Positions 28,647 to 38,063 of a DNA stretch of 64,000 nucleotides are shown here, in pieces. The position numbers were made by a program, and so were the translations under genes. Each line of letters starts with the position of its first letter. Within the stretch, counting starts at the first letter, position 1. Source of the stretch: Varunaivibrio sulfuroxidans (GTDB lineage Bacteria; Pseudomonadota; Alphaproteobacteria; Rhodospirillales; Magnetovibrionaceae). The DNA lies in NCBI RefSeq assembly GCF_029318635.1, contig NZ_CP119676.1:310001-374000 (forward strand). The letters run 5' to 3'. Below the pieces are notes generated by a model. That model worked only from the letters and a program-made list of their open reading frames with translations, searched no databases and was not told the origin of the DNA.

Positions 28647-29246
28647 TTAGGCTTTGGTCAGGTTTTCCGCGGCGAAGTCCCAGTTCACCAGATGGTCGAG
28701 AAAGACCTGAATATAGTCGGGGCGACGGTTTTGGTAATCCAGGTAATAGGCGTGCTCCCAGACGTCGCAGGTCAAAAGGGGCGTCTGGCCGTCCGTCAGC
28801 GGGCAGGCGGCATTTGCGGTTTTAACAATTTTCAGGCTTCCACCCTCGGCGACCAGCCAAGCCCAGCCGCTACCAAACTGCGTCATGCCGGCGGTTTTGA
28901 ACTCTTCTTTGAATTTCTCGAACGAGCCGAATGCGGCGTCTATTTTCGTCGCCAATTCACCGCTCGGCGAACCGCCGCCGTTGGGCTTCATGCTGTTCCA
29001 ATAGAAGGTATGGTTCCAGACCTGGGCAGCATTGTTGAAAACCCCGGCCTTTGAAGCATCGTCCGCCGTCGCCTTCATGATATCTTCAAGACTTTTGGCG
29101 GCGAAATCCGTTCCGTCGATCAATTTGTTCAGATTGGTGACGTAGGCGTTGTGGTGTTTGCCGTAATGAAAGCCAAGAGTGTTTGCCGAGATATGGGGCG
29201 CCAATGCGTCTTGAGCAAAGGGGAGTGCAGGAAGTTCAAATGCCAT
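28647..29246 (-). CDS. sodB: Superoxide dismutase, Fe type
   Basis: The enzyme dismutates superoxide. Metal ligands are visible: His27, His79 (QVWNHTFYW), Asp161 and His165 (CDVWEHAYYLDYQ). Residues around AAQVWNHTFYW and the FGSGWAWL segment fit the Fe rather than the Mn subclass. The family start is MAFELPALPF, so I use the ATG at 29246 although the frame extends 13 codons upstream. No signal peptide, so it is cytoplasmic. Confidence 0.95.
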   Translation of the reverse strand: MAFELPALPFAQDALAPHISANTLGFHYGKHHNAYVTNLNKLIDGTDFAAKSLEDIMKATADDASKAGVFNNAAQVWNHTFYWNSMKPNGGGSPSGELATKIDAAFGSFEKFKEEFKTAGMTQFGSGWAWLVAEGGSLKIVKTANAACPLTDGQTPLLTCDVWEHAYYLDYQNRRPDYIQVFLDHLVNWDFAAENLTKA

Positions 29247-29369
29247 TTTGTGCCTCTCACGAGTTGAATGCGTTAAACTGCGCATGAAATATGGACATGA
29301 TGGACGAATTTAAAGGGCAGAACGATGAAATATCACAATTATTCTAAATTCAATTTTTACGAGTAAAGA

Positions 29370-30167
29370 ATGGATCACGATACGTGGATTGGTGAATACA
29401 CACAAGGATGTCGGCATTTATGGCCCATCGCCGTTTTTTCCCCCCCGCGCCGCCGCCGTGCAATGCTGGCGCTGCTGGCGTTCGACGCGGAACTGCGGCG
29501 GATCCCGCACAAAGTAAAAGAGCCGATGCTGGGGGCGATGCGCTATCAGTGGTGGCGCGATATGCTTGGTGGCGCGTCCGGCGACATGCCTGTGGGGTCT
29601 CCTCCTTTGGTGCGCGCGCTGGCGGGGATCTTGGACGATCCTACGCTCCCCGGCGGTCTTGCGCGCGCATCCGCCGCCGCGCTGATCGACGCCGCGCAAG
29701 ATAAGCTTACCCCGGTGTCTCCTGCGGATGTGGATCTCTTGAAAAATCGCGCTACCGCCGTGGCGCGGGCGCAAGGCGCCTTGATGAGGTGCATTCTAAT
29801 GGGGGGCGGCTCGGATAATCTCGATGTAAATGAAGATGCCTTATTTCACGCTTTACGCGCCTTGGAGGCGCTCGCCGGTCTCAGCGAGCGCGCTCTGGGG
29901 GAGAAGGCGTTCGGGGAACCCCTCAAGGCCGCCCTGTTGGCGTGCGCCGAAGAGGCGATCGTTACCGCAGCCGCCTTGTCGGCGGGGGTGGACAAAAAAC
30001 TTCGCCCCGCCTTGGTGGCGATTACTCTGGGGCGATTGGTCCTTTTCGATGTTCGCAAGCACGGCGTTGGGGCGGGCGCCTTGCGCCGTTCAAGGCCTTT
30101 GTGTGCGCGCCTTACCCCCTGGCGGTTGACGCGGTTGGGGTGGGCGGTTTGGCGCGGCCGTTTTTGA
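29370..30167 (+). CDS. Squalene/phytoene synthase-like protein, NDUFAF6 type
   Basis: The sequence LLAFDAELRRIPHKVKEPMLGAMRYQWWRD is characteristic of the squalene/phytoene synthase superfamily. The Asp-rich catalytic motifs (DxxxD) of true synthases are not visible, as in NDUFAF6, the mitochondrial complex I assembly factor with this fold. In alphaproteobacteria this gene often lies in the secDF-trmFO neighbourhood. The length of 265 is typical of the NDUFAF6-like class. A catalytic role is doubtful. Confidence 0.85.
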   Translation: MDHDTWIGEYTQGCRHLWPIAVFSPPRRRRAMLALLAFDAELRRIPHKVKEPMLGAMRYQWWRDMLGGASGDMPVGSPPLVRALAGILDDPTLPGGLARASAAALIDAAQDKLTPVSPADVDLLKNRATAVARAQGALMRCILMGGGSDNLDVNEDALFHALRALEALAGLSERALGEKAFGEPLKAALLACAEEAIVTAAALSAGVDKKLRPALVAITLGRLVLFDVRKHGVGAGALRRSRPLCARLTPWRLTRLGWAVWRGRF

Positions 30168-30185
30168 CGTCTGAAAACGTATAAA

Positions 30186-32432
30186 TCACCATACCGATTG
30201 CGGAGTCGGCTTCGTTATGGGGGCGACCGAAGTTTTTAAAACCATCAGGTCCAGCTTCGAGATGACCGGGAAAATTGGCGCGGATGAGGATCTATACAGT
30301 AAAATAACCCCGCGTTGAAGATCGGGAAAGCTGCCTCCGGTATCGTCAAATTTACGAATTTCCAAGGTGACGACGTCCCCGGTGCCCGCTTCCTTGCTTT
30401 GCCAGATGACGACGGGGTTGTCCCGCCTCTTTTGCGCCAGGGGGGCTATGGCGCGGGCCAGTTTTCGGGTGGGTGGGCCATACAGGTCGATATAATGAGA
30501 GACCACGGCGTCAAACGCCTTCGACAGAAACAACGTTTGATAGGAACTCGCCCGTTCATTATCGTAGCGCACGATCGTTTTCGTTCCTTGATACATGATC
30601 GTATCGACTTGAAAATCCTTGGCGAGGTTGCTTGGCCAGGTCACGGGGACAACGCAAAAAATGATATCCTTTCCCTGCTTGCTGACGCAACTATCGTGCT
30701 GATCGAGATTGGAGAGCATGGTCGGAGAGATCGGCGCGCCCAATCGCGCGCTGTCGGTTATTCCCAGGGCCGCCCCATCGAGAAGTTTTCCCAGCGCCTT
30801 GATCGGTTTTCCGATGACGTCGTTTGGGGACAGTTTCGCCGTTTGTACCGATTTAACGTCCCATCCCGCGTCGGCGTTGGGCGGGGTGGGCCGTGTCGTT
30901 AATGCCTCCGTTTCGGGTGGGATCGTGGCGCCCGGCCCGTGATCCTTGACGATGGTCGCGGGCAACGTGGGCAACGTGGGCTGAGTGGCCGCGGCTTTAA
31001 TTTTTCCGCTTGGGTTGACGTTAGGCGAGGGGGGCGTCGCCGTGTTTTTGAGCGGAGTGCGGTCGAGGGGATTGAATGTTTTTCCCGTTACGGGCTGGTC
31101 GGGTAGTGTGGCGAGCAGGGCGTCGAGCTCCTTTGGCCCAATCTGCTCCGTGGCCGTGGACGTCGGAGTGGATGGCGGGGGCTGCGAAGACGAGGAGGCC
31201 GCGCTTTGCGCCCCGGGGACAGCGACGTCGGGCGTTGGGGCTTCGGTAACGCCCGTTTGCGACTTTCCACCCGTTATGGCGTAGGCTTCGGGGGTGTTGC
31301 CCTTGCCTTGTAGAACGAGCCGTAAGATTTTTGACAATTGGGCGTCGCTGGGCATGATCTTATCGCGGTAGGCTTGGATATCGACGGGTTTTTCTCCCGT
31401 GACGTCACCCGTGGTGTTCGTCGCCTGCAAGGGAACTTTTGCATCCAGGGCGGAGAGGCTTCGCGGCGTTTTTTCAGATGACGTCGTCGGTCCAGTTTGA
31501 ACGCGCGGACTCGCCCCGAGAGAGGACGTGGTGGCGGTTGGTGTTTTTGCATTTGGCGTTTGCGCCGCCGAGGGCGGAACGGACGGCATGGGTACGTTGA
31601 GGGCTGCGGGAGATGACGCATTGGGCGGCACCGTGCTGAGTTCCTTGATGATCTGTTCTTCCGTAATCCCGTTCCCCTTAGCGGGGGGCGGCGTTACGCT
31701 TGGGGATGAGCTCGGAACGGTCTCAGGCGGCGTGCTTGGGGCGGCGTGCTTGACCGACGCGGCGGTTTTTGGCAGGGCGGAAACTTGCGTGTCCGTATGT
31801 TTCGTCTTTCCCGCAGACGGGGTTTTCGGAGCAAAGAAATAATCGACGAGAGATTGGAAAAAACGCACCGGCTTCTCGCCACGTTGCGAGGGCGGGACAT
31901 CCTTATTGGCTTTGATTTCCTTTTGCAGAGACTTGACCGCCGCCGTCGATTGCGCGCTGTCTATCGAATCGGCTTCCTTTTGCGCTTCTTTCAGGGCCGG
32001 CGCACTGTCCAGGACATCACCATTAAAGGGTTCTTTGGGCGTTTTCGTGGGCGTTGGGACTGTGTTGGGCGGGGTTGGCGTCGGGGGAGGAGGTGGTGAA
32101 AGCGCCGTGTTTGGCTCGGGGGGGGACACCGCGATTTTGCCGTCGTGCACGTCAAGCAGATACTGCGCGATGTCGAAGGCCCCCTTGTTGATCGCAAGGT
32201 CTATGGGTTGGATGTCTTGCGCATTGAACGCCTCAAGGTCGGCCCCCGCCGCGACGGCCTCTTTTACTTTGCCAAGGTCGTTGGCGTTGATCGCCGCAAA
32301 CAGCCGGTCGGTTGGGGTGTCCGCCGGCGCCTGTGCTCGGGCATGGGAGACGAGCGTCAATCCCGGCACTGTCCCTGTAACCGCGAAACTGCCGAAAATA
32401 AAAAAAATGGCGATGGGTAAGATGCGTTTCAT
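30186..32432 (-). CDS. Large exported Pro/Thr-rich protein with ankyrin-like N-terminus
   Basis: From the ATG at 32432 the 748-residue product starts with a signal peptide (MKRILPIAIFFIFGSFAVTG, cleavage probably near SHARAQA). Next comes an ankyrin-like repeat pair (about 38-100, DRLFAAINANDLGKVKEAVAAGADL), about 430 residues of low-complexity Pro/Thr/Ser/Lys sequence, and a folded C-terminal domain of about 210 residues (from DVIGKPIKALGKLLDG). I do not recognise the C-terminal domain. The frame is open upstream, but the signal peptide fixes the start. It is convergent with the NDUFAF6-like gene. Confidence 0.75.
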   Translation of the reverse strand: MKRILPIAIFFIFGSFAVTGTVPGLTLVSHARAQAPADTPTDRLFAAINANDLGKVKEAVAAGADLEAFNAQDIQPIDLAINKGAFDIAQYLLDVHDGKIAVSPPEPNTALSPPPPPTPTPPNTVPTPTKTPKEPFNGDVLDSAPALKEAQKEADSIDSAQSTAAVKSLQKEIKANKDVPPSQRGEKPVRFFQSLVDYFFAPKTPSAGKTKHTDTQVSALPKTAASVKHAAPSTPPETVPSSSPSVTPPPAKGNGITEEQIIKELSTVPPNASSPAALNVPMPSVPPSAAQTPNAKTPTATTSSLGASPRVQTGPTTSSEKTPRSLSALDAKVPLQATNTTGDVTGEKPVDIQAYRDKIMPSDAQLSKILRLVLQGKGNTPEAYAITGGKSQTGVTEAPTPDVAVPGAQSAASSSSQPPPSTPTSTATEQIGPKELDALLATLPDQPVTGKTFNPLDRTPLKNTATPPSPNVNPSGKIKAAATQPTLPTLPATIVKDHGPGATIPPETEALTTRPTPPNADAGWDVKSVQTAKLSPNDVIGKPIKALGKLLDGAALGITDSARLGAPISPTMLSNLDQHDSCVSKQGKDIIFCVVPVTWPSNLAKDFQVDTIMYQGTKTIVRYDNERASSYQTLFLSKAFDAVVSHYIDLYGPPTRKLARAIAPLAQKRRDNPVVIWQSKEAGTGDVVTLEIRKFDDTGGSFPDLQRGVILLYRSSSAPIFPVISKLDLMVLKTSVAPITKPTPQSVW

Positions 32433-32962
32433 GCGGTGTCTTTTAGACGATCGGATGCCGAAAAAAGATCGAAAAACAGGCGGACCAAAGGCAACCGAGC
32501 GCACGCTCCGTTGAACCTTGACGTTATGGGGCAACGTCTTTCTGCGTCTGGTATTCGCGGTGCGTGCGTAGGTTCGGGGCATGATACCAAGGCTGTCCAT
32601 GGACTCAACATATAGTTTCCCAGAACCTTTGATTCCATAGGGTCGGAACCTTTGGTTTCATAGGGAAAGCGGAAAAACCGAACAAGGCCCCATCGTGCTC
32701 GGTATATTTTTTAAGATCATTGTATTTTTAAGGTCATTGTCGATCGTTTTCATTTTTTTGATTTCGAGGAAGTTATATAGAAAAATCATATTCGTGGTAA
32801 TCCTAAAATAACGTCAATATTCGCGCATGCCGGGACAGCGCCGGGACAGCGCCGGGGCGCGCCGGGACGACAATGTTGGGGATTGTGGCGAAAAACGACC
32901 GATCGGCGCCGTTTGTCGCGGGCGGCGAAGGTTGAAATGCGCCGGGTTGAGGACCCGTCGGT
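32433..32962. other. 530-bp intergenic region with short tandem repeats
   Basis: No gene is supported here. It contains a 23-bp tandem pair at 32623-32665 (GAACCTTTGATTCCATAGGG and GAACCTTTGGTTTCATAGGG), an AT-rich block at about 32700-32820, and a GC-rich array of about four 10-11-bp GCGCCGGGACA units at 32829-32868. The AT block may hold the promoter for the minus-strand gene. Confidence 0.6.
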
Positions 32963-34351
32963 TTATGAGGCGCCTGGGTGCACCCGGTTTTTTTCGATCC
33001 ATCGCATCAATGCGATTTCGGCGCGCGAGGATAGGGCGAGCTTGCGATCGCGCCCCTTGAGACGGCGCTTTTTCTCCCCGTTCTCTCCGCCCTCGGCTTC
33101 GATCGGAGGAAAGAGGCCGAAATTGACGTTCATCGGCTGAAACGTTTCACTTTCGGCATCAGTCGTGATGTGGCCCAGCAACGCGCCCAGGGCGGTTTCC
33201 TTCGGTGGCGGCGGACAAGAAACGCGGCGAATCTCGGCGGCGGCGAACATTCCCGCCAGAAGACCGATCGAGGCGCTCTCCACATACCCTTCGCAGCCTG
33301 TGATTTGCCCGGCGAAGCGAATATTTGGGCGGTTTTTCAGACGTAAGGTGTTGTCCAGTAGAACCGGGCTTTTGATGAAGGTGTTGCGGTGAATGCCGCC
33401 GAGGCGGGCAAACGCGGCGTTTTCCAACCCCGGGATGGTGCGGAAGATGCGTTTTTGTTCGCCGTAGGTCAGCTTGGTCTGAAAGCCGACCATGTTCCAC
33501 AGCGTGCCCAGGGCGTTGTCCTGGCGCAATTGCACGATGGCGTGGGCCTTGGTGGTGGGGGCGTGGGGATTGGTCAAGCCCACCGGCTTCATGGGGCCGT
33601 AGGATAGGGTTTGGGGGCCGCGTTCGGCCATCACCTCGATCGGCAGGCAGCCTTCGAAATAGGGGGTGTTCGCCTCCCATTCCTTGAAGGTCGTTTTTTC
33701 GCCGTTCACCAAGGCGTCGATGAAGGCGTCGTACTGCGCCTTGTCGAGGGGGCAATTGATATAATCCTTGGCGTCTCCCTTGTCGTAGCGCGACTGGTAC
33801 CAGACCTTGGAAAAATCGATGCTGTCCTTATAGACGATCGGGGCGATGGCGTCGAAAAACGCCAGATGGTCCGTTCCGCTCAGGGCGCGGATCGATTGAC
33901 TGAGCGCATCGGAGGTCAGCGGTCCGGTGGCGACGATGACCGGGCCGTCGCCCAGCGCGCCAAGATCGTCGATTTCCTCGCGCGCGATGGTGATCAGGGG
34001 ATGGGCCTCAAGGGTTTCGGTGATCGCGGTGCTGAACCCCTCACGGTCCACCGCCAGGGCGCCCCCCGCGGGCACCCTGTGTTTGTCGGCCGTCGCCAGG
34101 ATCAATGACCCGAGGGCGCGCATTTCCCGGTGTAACACGCCGACGGCGTTGCCCTGGGCGTCATCGGACCGAAACGAGTTGGAACAGACCAGTTCGGCCA
34201 GGTTGTCGGTCTTGTGCACATCGGTGGCGCGCACCGGGCGCATTTCGTGTAAAACGACGCCGATGCCGCGCTCGGCGAGCTGCCATGCCGCCTCGCAGCC
34301 GGCCAATCCTGCGCCAACAACACGAACGGGAGAGTCTACGGTATTTTTCAT
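32963..34351 (-). CDS. trmFO: Folate-dependent tRNA (uracil-5-)-methyltransferase TrmFO
   Basis: TrmFO makes m5U54 in tRNA using methylenetetrahydrofolate and FAD. The GxGxxG FAD motif [13 protein letters not shown] at the start, the [21 protein letters not shown] block, [11 protein letters not shown] and the C-terminal NVNFGLFPP are diagnostic. TrmFO replaces TrmA in alphaproteobacteria and Firmicutes. The start is uncertain: I use the ATG at 34351 ([11 protein letters not shown]), matching the usual short leader, but 34363 (ATG) and 34387 (TTG) are in frame and none has a clear Shine-Dalgarno sequence. Confidence 0.95.
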   Translation of the reverse strand: MKNTVDSPVRVVGAGLAGCEAAWQLAERGIGVVLHEMRPVRATDVHKTDNLAELVCSNSFRSDDAQGNAVGVLHREMRALGSLILATADKHRVPAGGALAVDREGFSTAITETLEAHPLITIAREEIDDLGALGDGPVIVATGPLTSDALSQSIRALSGTDHLAFFDAIAPIVYKDSIDFSKVWYQSRYDKGDAKDYINCPLDKAQYDAFIDALVNGEKTTFKEWEANTPYFEGCLPIEVMAERGPQTLSYGPMKPVGLTNPHAPTTKAHAIVQLRQDNALGTLWNMVGFQTKLTYGEQKRIFRTIPGLENAAFARLGGIHRNTFIKSPVLLDNTLRLKNRPNIRFAGQITGCEGYVESASIGLLAGMFAAAEIRRVSCPPPPKETALGALLGHITTDAESETFQPMNVNFGLFPPIEAEGGENGEKKRRLKGRDRKLALSSRAEIALMRWIEKNRVHPGAS

Positions 34352-34519
34352 GGCCGAACTCATACCCGGTGGCGGCGGCTCATGCAATGGGCAAGCGTTT
34401 TTTCACGCATCCGGCGATGCGCGGCGAAGGTGAACAATAAAGGAGCGTCGATTGACTTTATTCCGGGGGTTCGCTACCAGTAGCCGACGACAGCGCCACA
34501 ACGAACGGAGAGCCCACCC

Positions 34520-34969
34520 GTGTCTTTCGATCTTCATTCTTTCGACCTTCATTCTCTTGCTCCGATAGCAATCGCGGCGGGGTTTTTCGTCTTCATGCGT
34601 ATCGGGTTGCCGCGCTTGATGGCCTGGGGGGTTCCCTTCGCCAATCCGCAAACCCTTAAGGACCTGATGGACGGAGGGCGGGATGTCGTTGTCATCGATG
34701 TCCGTACGCCGGGTGAATACAGCGGTGATCTGGGGCATATTCCCGGCGCGCTGAACCTTGGCTACAGCGAACTGTCGAATGCGCTCAAGGAAAACGGGGC
34801 GGCCCTCGCGGCGTACCAAGACGCCCCCGTTTTCGTGACCTGCCGCACACAAAACCGCTCACCGCGCGCGGCTAAGCTTTTGAAGAATGCGGGACTGAAC
34901 AATGTCCAGATTCTCAACGGCGGCATGGCGCGTTGGAAAAGGGAAGGCCTGCCCCGCGAAACCCGCTGA
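34520..34969 (+). CDS. Membrane-anchored rhodanese-like protein
   Basis: An N-terminal hydrophobic helix (about 13-31) is followed by one rhodanese domain (about 42-147) with the substrate-loop Cys108 in VTCRTQNRS and the VIDVRTPGEY and HIPGALNL motifs. The active Cys is retained, so sulfur transfer is possible. The start is a GTG. It is divergent from trmFO and convergent with the SLC13 transporter. Confidence 0.9.
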   Translation: MSFDLHSFDLHSLAPIAIAAGFFVFMRIGLPRLMAWGVPFANPQTLKDLMDGGRDVVVIDVRTPGEYSGDLGHIPGALNLGYSELSNALKENGAALAAYQDAPVFVTCRTQNRSPRAAKLLKNAGLNNVQILNGGMARWKREGLPRETR

Positions 34970-35005
34970 CCCGGCCCAAAAACGGCGTCACCGTGCGCTT
35001 TGTCG

Positions 35006-36442
35006 TTACATGAACACCCCTAAATAGCGCGCCCAGTAGAAATGTAGCGGTAGGGCGATGACGACGCCTAAGATAAAATAAACGATCATGAGCGGCGCGG
35101 CGCGCCGTGCGGTGATCCCCGCCATGGAAAGCGTGACCAGGATCGGCGGCGCTAAGTAGGGCAGGGGAATGAGCACCCAGGTCGGAACTTGCGCCATCAG
35201 CACGGTGTCGATCGGCCATCCGGTGGCGCTGCTCAACGTGGTGGCGAGCGGGGTCATGATGGCGGGAACGGCGGGCAGGGTCGTTGCGAAGGCGACCGAC
35301 ATCCCGACCGCGACCAGGGTCGAGAAGCCCGCCAGGCCGCCGCCGATATTTTGTCCGGTGAGCGCCAGAAGTCCCTTGCCCAGGGTCGCCCCAAGTCCCG
35401 AATGCGAGGCGACCGCGCCGAGTCCGACCACCCCGGCGACGAACAGCCATGGGGCGTAATTGATTTTCTTGACCAAGTCCTGAGTCTTCAATACCCCGAC
35501 CCCGGGCGCGGCGCACAGCAGCGCGGCGCCCATCGCGACCCAGGCCGGCGAGACGCCATGGATGAAATCCGTCGCCCATAAGGCGACCGTGATCATTAAG
35601 ATCACGGCGAGCTTGCGTTCATTCCCCGTCACGCCGCCGCTTTGCGATGGTGCGCCGTCCCGGGTCGGCGCCTCACGAAAAAAGAGCCAGTTCAAACCCA
35701 AGGTGGCCAGCATGCTGAAGACCCCGAGGACGGGAAAATTCAGCGCCAGATAGTGGCCGTATTCAAAATGGATGTTGAATAGGCTTTCCGCGGACGCCGA
35801 AAGCACGAGATTGGGCACATTGGAAGGCAGGATGGCGAAGGCGGGCAAGGTCGTGCCCATGCCCGCCGCCAGTACGATGCCGGTCCGCCCCTTCGATCCT
35901 TCCGCAAATCCCAGTCGCGCCGCCAGTTCCATGGCGATTGGCGTAATCAGAACGGCGCGGCTGAGTGCGGAGGGGATGACAAAGGCGAGTACGCCCCCGG
36001 CGGCGATAACGCTCGCCAAGATGCCGAAGTAGTTGGCCGGAATATAGGCGACCATGGCGTGCACCAGGCGCTTGGCCAATCCCGTTTCATGAACCGCCAG
36101 GCCAATCACGAGACCGCCGAAAACCAACCACATGGCGCTGGCCTGGAAGCCCGAAAAGATGACGCCGGGAGGGGCGATGGCGAAGACGGCGCAGAGAAAC
36201 AAAAAAACGAGCGAGGTGAAAAATTCGGGCACGACGCCGGTGGCCCACAAACCGAGAGAGAAAACGATGATGCCGGCGGCGCGTTGCATGTTTGCCTCGC
36301 CAAGAATGTTCAGGTTTGCGATCGAGGCGGTGATTACAAGAGCCACGCCGAGAACCATCGTCGTTACGGCGACCAGATGTGAGAATGATAGGTGATTGAT
36401 GGGCGTATCGGCTGTCGTGGATCGAGGCGCGGTGTTGGACAT
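35006..36442 (-). CDS. SLC13/DASS family anion:sodium-type transporter
   Basis: The 478-residue protein has about twelve membrane segments, with motifs typical of the divalent-anion/Na+ symporter family: AILPSNVPNLVLSASAE in the first half and ATTLPAVPAIMTPLATTLS in the second. Members import di- or tricarboxylates or sulfate; the substrate cannot be read from sequence here. The LysR gene starts about 115 bases away on the other strand and is the likely regulator. Confidence 0.87.
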   Translation of the reverse strand: MSNTAPRSTTADTPINHLSFSHLVAVTTMVLGVALVITASIANLNILGEANMQRAAGIIVFSLGLWATGVVPEFFTSLVFLFLCAVFAIAPPGVIFSGFQASAMWLVFGGLVIGLAVHETGLAKRLVHAMVAYIPANYFGILASVIAAGGVLAFVIPSALSRAVLITPIAMELAARLGFAEGSKGRTGIVLAAGMGTTLPAFAILPSNVPNLVLSASAESLFNIHFEYGHYLALNFPVLGVFSMLATLGLNWLFFREAPTRDGAPSQSGGVTGNERKLAVILMITVALWATDFIHGVSPAWVAMGAALLCAAPGVGVLKTQDLVKKINYAPWLFVAGVVGLGAVASHSGLGATLGKGLLALTGQNIGGGLAGFSTLVAVGMSVAFATTLPAVPAIMTPLATTLSSATGWPIDTVLMAQVPTWVLIPLPYLAPPILVTLSMAGITARRAAPLMIVYFILGVVIALPLHFYWARYLGVFM

Positions 36443-36534
36443 GGAAACTCCTGTGCGCTTTTTTATCGTTTCAACGTGACAGCTATACTTGTGTTAATCG
36501 GGGACCATGATAATATCGAAACTTGAAAAAATAG

Positions 36535-36550
36535 AATTGCAATTTAATTG
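36535..36550. promoter_or_regulatory. AT palindromes between SLC13 and LysR genes
   Basis: AATTGCAATT and the overlapping CAATTTAATTG are short palindromes at the LysR end of an AT-rich divergent promoter region. They could form a LysR-type binding site, but AT-rich palindromes arise easily by chance. Confidence 0.3.
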
Positions 36551-36559
36551 AAAATTAAT

Positions 36560-37486
36560 ATGCTTGACCTTCGCGATATTTCCCTTTTCGTGGCGGCGGC
36601 GGCGTTGGGCAACCTATCGGCGGCGGGCCGCCGGGTCGGAATGTCCGCGGCGACGGCGAGCCGCCGCCTCGCCGCGTTCGAAGACGTGCTTGGAACGCGA
36701 TTGCTGTATCGGACCACCCGAAGCATCGCGCTCACGGCGGATGGCGAAGTTTTTTTGCGCCACGCCCAGCGGATTTTGAAGGAAATGGAAACCGCCCGTG
36801 AGAGTTTGTCCGCTTACCGCGATACGCCGCGCGGCACGCTTCGAATTACCGCGCCAATCTCTTTTGGCCAGGCCCATATCGCGCCGGCGTTGCCGGATTT
36901 TTTGAGCCTGTATCCCGACGTCAACATCGACCTCATCTTGTCGGAATCGCTTTTGGATCTCGTTGACGAGGGTATCGACGTCGCGGTGCGCATTGCGGCG
37001 CTCGCGGACTCACGGATGATGTCGCGCAAACTCAGCGGTGTGCGGCGCGTCGTTTGCGCCGCGCCGTCTTACTTGGAACGCCGCGGTCGGCCTTTGTGTC
37101 TTGAGGATCTGAAGGCGCACAACTGCCTCGTTTCGTCGGGGCGCGAAACATGGGCGTTCACGCGCCATGGCGTGCGAGAAAATGTCGTGGTTAGGGGAAA
37201 TGTGCGCAGTAACGACGGCGTCGTGGTGCGGGATCTGGCGCTTCGCGGATTGGGGATCGTGCTCCGTGCGCTGTGGGATGTCGGTCCCTACCTGGCGAGC
37301 GGGGAACTGAAAGCCGTGTTGCCGCAATACGAGACGGCGACGCGCGCCGACGTGTGGGCGGTCTATCCCGGCGGCGCGCGACCATCGCCCAAGGTGCGCG
37401 CATTCATCGACTACTTGACTCGGCGGTTCGGTCCCGTTCCGTATTGGGAAAAGAATGTACCGCCGGACGTTGGGCCGGAAGCTTAA
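36560..37486 (+). CDS. LysR-family transcriptional regulator
   Basis: An N-terminal winged helix (DLRDISLFVAAAALGNLSAAGRRVGMSAATASRRLAAFEDVLGTRLL region, about 1-62) is joined to an LysR substrate domain starting at GTLRITAPISFGQAHI. The AGRRVGMSxxxASRRLAAFE helix resembles the AaeR/DmlR-like subgroup. It is divergent from the SLC13 gene, the usual layout for control of a transporter by its inducer. I use the ATG at 36560; a TTG four codons upstream is possible. Confidence 0.92.
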   Translation: MLDLRDISLFVAAAALGNLSAAGRRVGMSAATASRRLAAFEDVLGTRLLYRTTRSIALTADGEVFLRHAQRILKEMETARESLSAYRDTPRGTLRITAPISFGQAHIAPALPDFLSLYPDVNIDLILSESLLDLVDEGIDVAVRIAALADSRMMSRKLSGVRRVVCAAPSYLERRGRPLCLEDLKAHNCLVSSGRETWAFTRHGVRENVVVRGNVRSNDGVVVRDLALRGLGIVLRALWDVGPYLASGELKAVLPQYETATRADVWAVYPGGARPSPKVRAFIDYLTRRFGPVPYWEKNVPPDVGPEA

Positions 37487-37495
37487 GGTTGTTTC

Positions 37496-37921
37496 CTACG
37501 AAGGGCTGCGGTGGAGATATGTGCGGATCTTGACGTCATGCGACATAATGTGGCGCAAGACCCAGACATTCAGCATGCTGGCGAGCGGTTCCCAATTCTC
37601 GGGCGTACGGCCCTCCTTGATCATCTTCCCGAGTTGTTCGAGTTCTTGGCGCAATGCTTCATGTTGGGTGATGTGCTCCGTGACGTCGGGAAAGCCGATG
37701 TTGTGCATGAGCCGTTCCTCGTCGGCGAAATGCGCGACGATGTGATCGTGAACCTTGCGGTAACCGTCGATGACGTGAGCGTGGGTGGCGGCGCCCTCAT
37801 TCGGGCTTTCCAGAGCCGAAATAAGCGTATTCACCAGTTCGAGAAGTTCCTTGTGCTCGTCGTCGAGCAATGTGATGCCGGTGGTGTATTTTGCTTTCCA
37901 CCCCATGGTCTTCGCCTTCAT
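37496..37921 (-). CDS. Bacteriohemerythrin
   Basis: A 141-residue single-domain O2-binding protein with the di-iron ligands His23, His64, Glu68, His83, His87, His124 and Asp129 all in place. It begins with MKAKTMGWKAKYTTGITLLDDEH; the ATG is preceded by a run of seven G residues that serves as ribosome binding site. It may buffer or deliver oxygen under microaerobic conditions. It is convergent with the LysR gene and 10 bases from it. Confidence 0.94.
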   Translation of the reverse strand: MKAKTMGWKAKYTTGITLLDDEHKELLELVNTLISALESPNEGAATHAHVIDGYRKVHDHIVAHFADEERLMHNIGFPDVTEHITQHEALRQELEQLGKMIKEGRTPENWEPLASMLNVWVLRHIMSHDVKIRTYLHRSPS

Positions 37922-38063
37922 GGGACCCCCCCGTTGTCTCTGGAAAAAATAGCTCTCTCCTCGCCTTGCGAAAGAATTACATTTGTCTCATGTTGTTTCA
38001 AGTATCTCTATGAGAAATAAGAATAAATTATCTTATAGAGACTATAGAAAGAACGTTATCCCC

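Noticed and set aside
29370..30167. Functional phytoene/squalene synthase for carotenoid or hopanoid synthesis
   Set aside because: No Asp-rich catalytic motifs and no isoprenoid genes nearby; NDUFAF6-like assignment fits better.
32433..32600. 56-codon N-terminal extension of the large exported protein
   Set aside because: The signal peptide starts at 32432; the extension is Arg-rich and would bury it.
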